Of a DNA stretch of 64,000 nt, positions 59,801-64,000 are shown piece after piece. A model generated the notes under the pieces. That model had not been told where the DNA came from and made no database searches. It saw nothing but the letters and a program-made list of their open reading frames with translations. How positions within the stretch are numbered: the stretch's first letter is position 1; every line of letters starts with the position of its first letter. A program made the position numbers and the translations under genes. Source of the stretch: Eucommia ulmoides (taxonomy: Eukaryota; Streptophyta; Magnoliopsida; Garryales; Eucommiaceae); assembly GCA_016647705.1 (NCBI GenBank), contig CM028328.1, positions 52,065,647-52,129,646 of the forward strand. Reading direction: 5' to 3'.

Positions 59801-62800
59801 TAATTTGACAAATAAGGATTAAAATAAGTTGTATTTTTTCCATTAAAAATTATTTACAATTAAAAAAATAATCACTAAAACATAAGCATGCTTAATCATT
59901 ATGCTAGTCATGTTTCTATTAGCAGAAAAATAGAAAGTCAAAAATTCAATTAGAAACAAAAAAATTAAAAATTAGTTCGGGTTTCAACCAAACAGGATGT
60001 ATGGGTTTCCAAGTTGGGGGAAAGGTTTTTCATTTTCAATTCTACATCTTTTTAATTAATTAGAGTTATGAATTACTATTCATATTTATAACCTTGTCAT
60101 GTGCCTATTTATAGCAAGAGTGAATTGAATCACTTATGTAATTACATATTTGTTGATAAATTTATATAAAAATAAATTGGGTTTATGTATCTTTTAATCT
60201 CAACCGTTCTTTATTGAAAAAATATCCAGACCTCTAATACCGTTCTATCTTATTATCTAGATAATCGAGATAGGCTTGTATAGTAGCACCTTTCTCATGA
60301 GAGCTTCAGCTTCATCAACCTTGCCAGCTTCACCAAGAGACTCCACTTGTTCCAGCAAGTTCCTTATCTTCTCCTCAATCACAGCCAACTGGTCAGATTT
60401 TTCTGCTGAAAGTGGAGCAGGAGGAGGGGCTTCAATCTCCTGAGAAAGACGCTCTCGTCCACGCCTTACTCTCCTATCTAAGTCCATAACCTAAAATAAA
60501 AAATCCATTAAACATGAGCAAGAGCTTTTTCATTTAGTAGCTTATTTTTATCTATTACTATTTTATTTTTTTATTTTTTTGGCAAAAGACACGAAAGAAA
60601 AAGAAAAAACAAATAAAACTGAGGCGAGATAAAATAAACTCACCAACTTATCACAAAAACGAGCCAACTCTGACTCGAACCTTGAGACGTATTCGTCATG
60701 CCTCGAAGACTTCTCAAAGCTTCAACAATACATCAACAAACACCTTGTTTTTAACCAATAGTATAGAAGCTAAAAACAAAATATTGGAAATGAACAGATA
60801 AAGACATTAAATGCCAAAAATTTGAAAAAACGGATCAGCCACTACGGAACAAGCATTATTCTAAGCATTGAGCGGGAAAAACGATAAAAAGACCTGGTTT
60901 GGCACAATTGAGAAGATATATAGAATCAAACTTGTAATACTAGCCAAAGCAAGTTATGCCAGCTATTGTGTTTCTCATAAAAAATTATATATTACAATCT
61001 CATACATGAGTAAGTAAAAGAAATATCAACAGATAAAGACTTAACATTCCTCATATGATCAAGATTCAAGATCTTAATGATTCTATCCAAAAACAGAGAA
61101 ATTGATAAATTAAGGTGGCATTTCGTTAGTGTCTTTGTTTCTACTTCCAATAAACTGGGATGGGATGGGATGGAAATTCTATTTCCGTTTTAGAGTATTC
61201 TGGAAATAGAAACATGTTTGGTAACAACCATTGTTCTGAAATTGTTTCTTTCAAGTTATGCGAACAGAAACAAGAAACACGTTTGGTTGTAACATTTGTT
61301 CTTTTTTTTCCTTTAAATGTATGGTGGCCAGAGGGGTGGTCATGTCAGGGGGGATGGTGATGGCTGGTGGGATGATAGTGGGAATAGTTTTATGGAAGTG
61401 AATAAGAATCAACATTTTTTAGTTTCTCAGATTCTTAAAGAATTCAAAAAATAGTCCCAAATTACTCACAAAATTTTGGAAACAAAAACGTGTTTACCAA
61501 ACGCGTTTTTGTGCATTAATCCTAAAATTTTGGGAGCATAAAACAAGAATCAGGGAATAGAAACAATAACCAAATGGGGCCTAAGCCTATTAGATGTGTC
61601 CATATTGAATCTTCAAAAAGGAAAATTCATTTAGGAATCAACTTGAGCTTTATATTTTATTTGATGTAAGTGAAAGAGCTGAGATCTAATAAATCTACCG
61701 AACACAGAAGAGAGGTTTTGAAACATCTAACCGACAAAATTACGATCAGAATATGTTTTAGTAATTGAAAAGCTTTAGATCAGTTAGTCAAAAAACAGAA
61801 AGCTGCTATGGAAAGAACAAGTATACCTTGTACACAAGTCATGCTTAAATCCCACTGCAAATCACATGTACAAGGCATGCACACTAGGGGCAATAAAGAA
61901 AGGTATAAAAAAACAAAGCATCTCTACGATGAGCTGACAATCCGATGTTTTCCTAAAAAATGGAACTGAGCATATCCCACTTACAATAACCATGTATAGA
62001 GAAACCAGAAGCAAACCAACAGAAGAAAAGAAAACAGTTGTAAGAAATCAGTTGTGCAGTTCATAATAGATTCAGTCCCAAAAAATACTCATCCCATTAC
62101 CTTTCTTTCAATTTTGGATCATGAATCCTTGGGCATGCTCCTGATTCAAAGCAAAAGAAAGTATCAATATCAGTAACCTTATGACCGCTTTCAGCATGCT
62201 AGTTATCCATTTATTTAGTGCTAAAACTATATTGTAACAGAAATTAACTCAAAAATTTTAAGTTCCAAATCCTCGTAATTGTAGCTAGACTCTTAAACAA
62301 CATTGAACATATATGCAATGCAACTAATGATCAGTTTGGCCCATCATCAGAAGATCTGATACGGCGCTTTGATAATCCATAACAATTTCATTATAAACTA
62401 CGACATGGGGGCTTGGAATTTCATTTTAAAATGCCAATTATCGGTTTGGAATCTTCACACATTACACTAAATGGGTTAAATCATCTTCTCTTCATTGCCA
62501 TTTTCTATCCCTTAAAAATCATAAAGACTCTTGAAACTTGATACTGTCCGTGCACTAATTCGTCGATTATTACAAAATTTCAAAAAATGTAATAAAAACA
62601 ATTGATCAGAAAGACAAATTAGAACCTACCAAGATCACTCCGAGTGTTAACAAAGAGATCATGGGGACAAAACCGAACCATGTAGAATGCACAAACTTCC
62701 TTATCGTCCCATTTAATTTCCTTGTAACCTTTCTTCTCTTCTTCTGTTAAATTCCGAGCTGAATAACCAATAACAATCGGAATCAAATCAAAAGAACAAA

Positions 62801-63048
62801 AAACATGTTCTTTAAGCGAAAAAAGGAGCAAATAAATGATAAACAATAGAATCTGATTCCCAGTGAAAACAGGGATAAACTTTATAGGCTAAGATAGAGA
62901 ACATTGACACAAATTATGTACTTCAGATGTCAAATTCGAGTGCAATAAAACCGTAAAAATCTAAATTGAAATTGAGACAACAATTAGGGCTTTTATTAGC
63001 AGTACCTCCACCCATGAGTTCATCCAGTAAAGCTCTCTGGGCATCCAT
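56844..63048 (-). CDS. LUC7-like U1 snRNP-associated splicing factor
   Basis: Seven coding exons on the minus strand are 63048-63006, 62758-62630, 62140-62101, 60719-60644, 60490-60290, 58313-58101 and 57176-56844. All have GT-AG boundaries and their phases agree. They encode 344 residues with no break. The start MDAQRALLDELMGG is typical of plant LUC7 proteins, closest in memory to the Arabidopsis LUC7RL type. Zinc finger 1 is CCCH (C37, C45, C60, H64, within EVCAFYMVRFCPHDLFVNT). A coiled-coil-like segment follows (about 110-165, IEEKIRNLLEQVESLGEAGK). Zinc finger 2 is C2H2 (C195, C198, H214, H220, in CEICGSFL...HVTGKQH). The tail (235-344) is rich in Arg, Glu, Asp and SRSRS. LUC7 proteins join the U1 snRNP in the nucleus and influence 5' splice-site choice; that role is taken from the family. 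Introns are long (up to 2 kb) and carry MITEs. Confidence 0.95.
58341..59316. mobile_element. MITEs inside intron 5 of the LUC7-like gene
   Basis: The clearer element is 58565-59316: AGTAGTGTTTGGTCACGTGC...AATTGAAATTGG on the left pairs with CCAATTCCAATTCCATGACACC...GGGCT on the right, over about 32 bp. Just before it, GGTGGTGTTTGTCTAGTG at 58341, after TAA, looks like the left end of another MITE whose right end is missing. Both lie between exons 58313-58101 and 60490-60290 and are removed by splicing. Confidence 0.55.
59317..60289. other. Remainder of LUC7 intron 5
   Basis: AT-rich sequence with ATCTTATCTTA-type runs near 59725-59765 and again near 60245. No exon, RNA gene or complete transposon was recognised. 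Confidence 0.5.
61114..61581. mobile_element. Tourist-like MITE in intron 3 of the LUC7-like gene
   Basis: The ends GGTGGCATTTCGTTAGTG and AATAACCAAATGGGGCC are inverted repeats flanked by a perfect TAA duplication (61111-61113 and 61582-61584). Length is 468 bp. The interior (ACTGGGATGGGATGG, GGAAATAGAAACATGTTTGG) matches 63440-63899 closely enough to call one subfamily. It lies between exons 62140-62101 and 60719-60644. Confidence 0.75.
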
Positions 63049-63190
63049 GGCTAAGACTAGACTGATAAGGTATGTAATTCAGAGAAGAACTGCAATGAGA
63101 AACCCTAATTTATGAACCGATAAAGAAGATTACAGAGTCTAGCTAGAGAGAGAGCGAGAGCGAGTGAGAGAACACGGAAGGACACGATGC
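63049..63190 (-). promoter_or_regulatory. 5' leader of the LUC7-like gene
   Basis: On the minus strand, a CT/TC-rich start (plus GAGAGAGAGCGAGAGCGAG at 63148-63166) is followed by TTAGGGTTTCTC and then ACTAGTCTTAGCC just before the ATG. CT-rich leaders and an AGGGTTT (telo-box-like AAACCCTAA) motif are common in plant genes for RNA-processing and translation machinery. The exact transcription start is not known. Confidence 0.5.
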
Positions 63191-63439
63191 AATTTTTATG
63201 AGAAAATCACACAAGTAGCCCATGTATTTGATGCCAGACCCAGATTTGTCCACAGTGTTTTAACTGTTTCAATTAAGCCCTTCATATCTAAAATGTATAT
63301 AAAACTACTTCTAGCACTAATGTCCCACATCTACAAATGTTAGTTTATTGAATTTAAACAACAAACTAAAATATCAAAGACATTTTCTGTCATTTTTATA
63401 CTACTTGAGACACTCTTTATTTTTTCAATTTGGTTGACT
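63191..63439. other. Upstream region of the LUC7-like gene
   Basis: Short AT-rich region between the leader and the MITE at 63440; it presumably contains the core promoter. The AAGTAGCCCATGTATTTGAT...CAATTAAGCCCTTCA phrases resemble foldback-element arms seen elsewhere in the window (55975-56308). No defined element was resolved. Confidence 0.3.
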
Positions 63440-63899
63440 GGTGGCGTTTGGTTAGTGTTTCTTTTTCTTTTAATATGTTTCTACCTCCAAAAAACTAGGA
63501 TGGGAATTCTATTTCCATTCTATAGTATCTGGAAATAAAAATATATTTGGTAACGATCACTATCCTAAAATTATTTCTTTTAATTTATGAGAAGAAAAAA
63601 AAGAAACATGTTTGATTGCAACATTTGTTTTTTTTTTTTTTTAAATGTATATAAGGTGGCTGGTGAGGTGATATTGATCGGCGGGATGATAGTGGGAATA
63701 GTTTTATGAGAGTGAATAGGAATCAAAAATTTTCGTTTTTTTTTTCCTTTGATTTTTAAAGAATTCAGGAAATAATCCTAAATTATTTCCAAAATTTTGG
63801 GAATGAAAATGTGTTTACCAAGTGCATCTTTGTATATTAATCTAAAAAATTTAGGAGTGGAAACAAGAATAAGAGAACAAAAACAGTAACCAAACAAAG
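63440..63899. mobile_element. Tourist-like MITE, same subfamily as 61114-61581
   Basis: The left end GGTGGCGTTTGGTTAGTG and the right end CAGTAACCAAACAAAG are inverted repeats. The interior shares ACTAGGATGGGA, TTCTATTTCCATT, GATGATAGTGGGAATAG and the TTTTGGGAA...GTGTTTACCAA block with the MITE in LUC7 intron 3. A clear target duplication was not seen. It lies about 390 bp upstream of the LUC7 start codon. Confidence 0.65.
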
Positions 63900-64000
63900 T
63901 CAAACATCCTTTATAATATTTTCTTGACAAAAATACTCTCGCAATATAATGTTTTTATTATTTATTGTTTATTTTTTATTTTATACTCACTATATCCCCT

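Overview
The window reads as AT-rich nuclear DNA of a flowering plant, most likely a eudicot. It has spliced genes with GT-AG introns, long AT-rich intergenic DNA, LTR-retrotransposon remains, Tourist-like MITEs, a CACTA end, a tRNA-derived SINE and a Helitron. The species cannot be named from the sequence. There are two convincing intact host genes, both on the minus strand. One is a two-exon glycerol-3-phosphate transporter-like MFS gene (CDS 16850-18548). The other is a seven-exon LUC7-like U1 snRNP splicing-factor gene (CDS 56844-63048). A third, unidentified short multi-exon transcript is possible near 9000-10160.

Layout: 1-7702 is most of a decayed Ty3-type LTR retrotransposon on the minus strand. 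7703-10270 is sparse sequence with the possible small gene. 10330-10769 is one end of a CACTA transposon. 10770-12245 is the 3' end of another Ty3-type element on the plus strand. 12246-15812 is AT-rich DNA with a MITE-like element (13399-14031) and an array of 16-bp palindromes (14675-15130). 15813-16536 is a MITE just downstream of the transporter gene, which with its leader reaches about 19480. 19661-21309 holds a foldback element, an LTR remnant and a MITE. 21861-23141 is repeat-rich DNA resembling the neighbouring Helitron. 23142-34425 is a near-complete Helitron with recognisable 5' and 3' termini and a decayed Rep/helicase gene.

34684-38112 is a solo LTR with a second solo LTR (35053-37375) inside it. 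38113-44858 has tandem repeats, an LTR-like segment, a 1.3-kb MITE and a SINE. 44859-47047 is a third solo LTR, of the same family as the nested one, in opposite orientation and with a clean 5-bp target duplication. 47720-49573 is a 1.85-kb Tourist-like element with TAA target duplications. 49600-56308 is another LTR remnant, MITEs and AT-rich DNA. The LUC7 gene fills 56.8-63.2 kb and carries MITEs in two introns. A last MITE lies at the right edge.

The two host genes are unrelated in function: phosphate/glycerol-phosphate membrane transport and 5' splice-site selection. The features most worth a second look are the Helitron, whose N-terminal exons look like tandem copies of one phase-0 exon, and the ATGTTACATGTAACAT palindrome array. 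No wholly new system could be demonstrated by reading alone.
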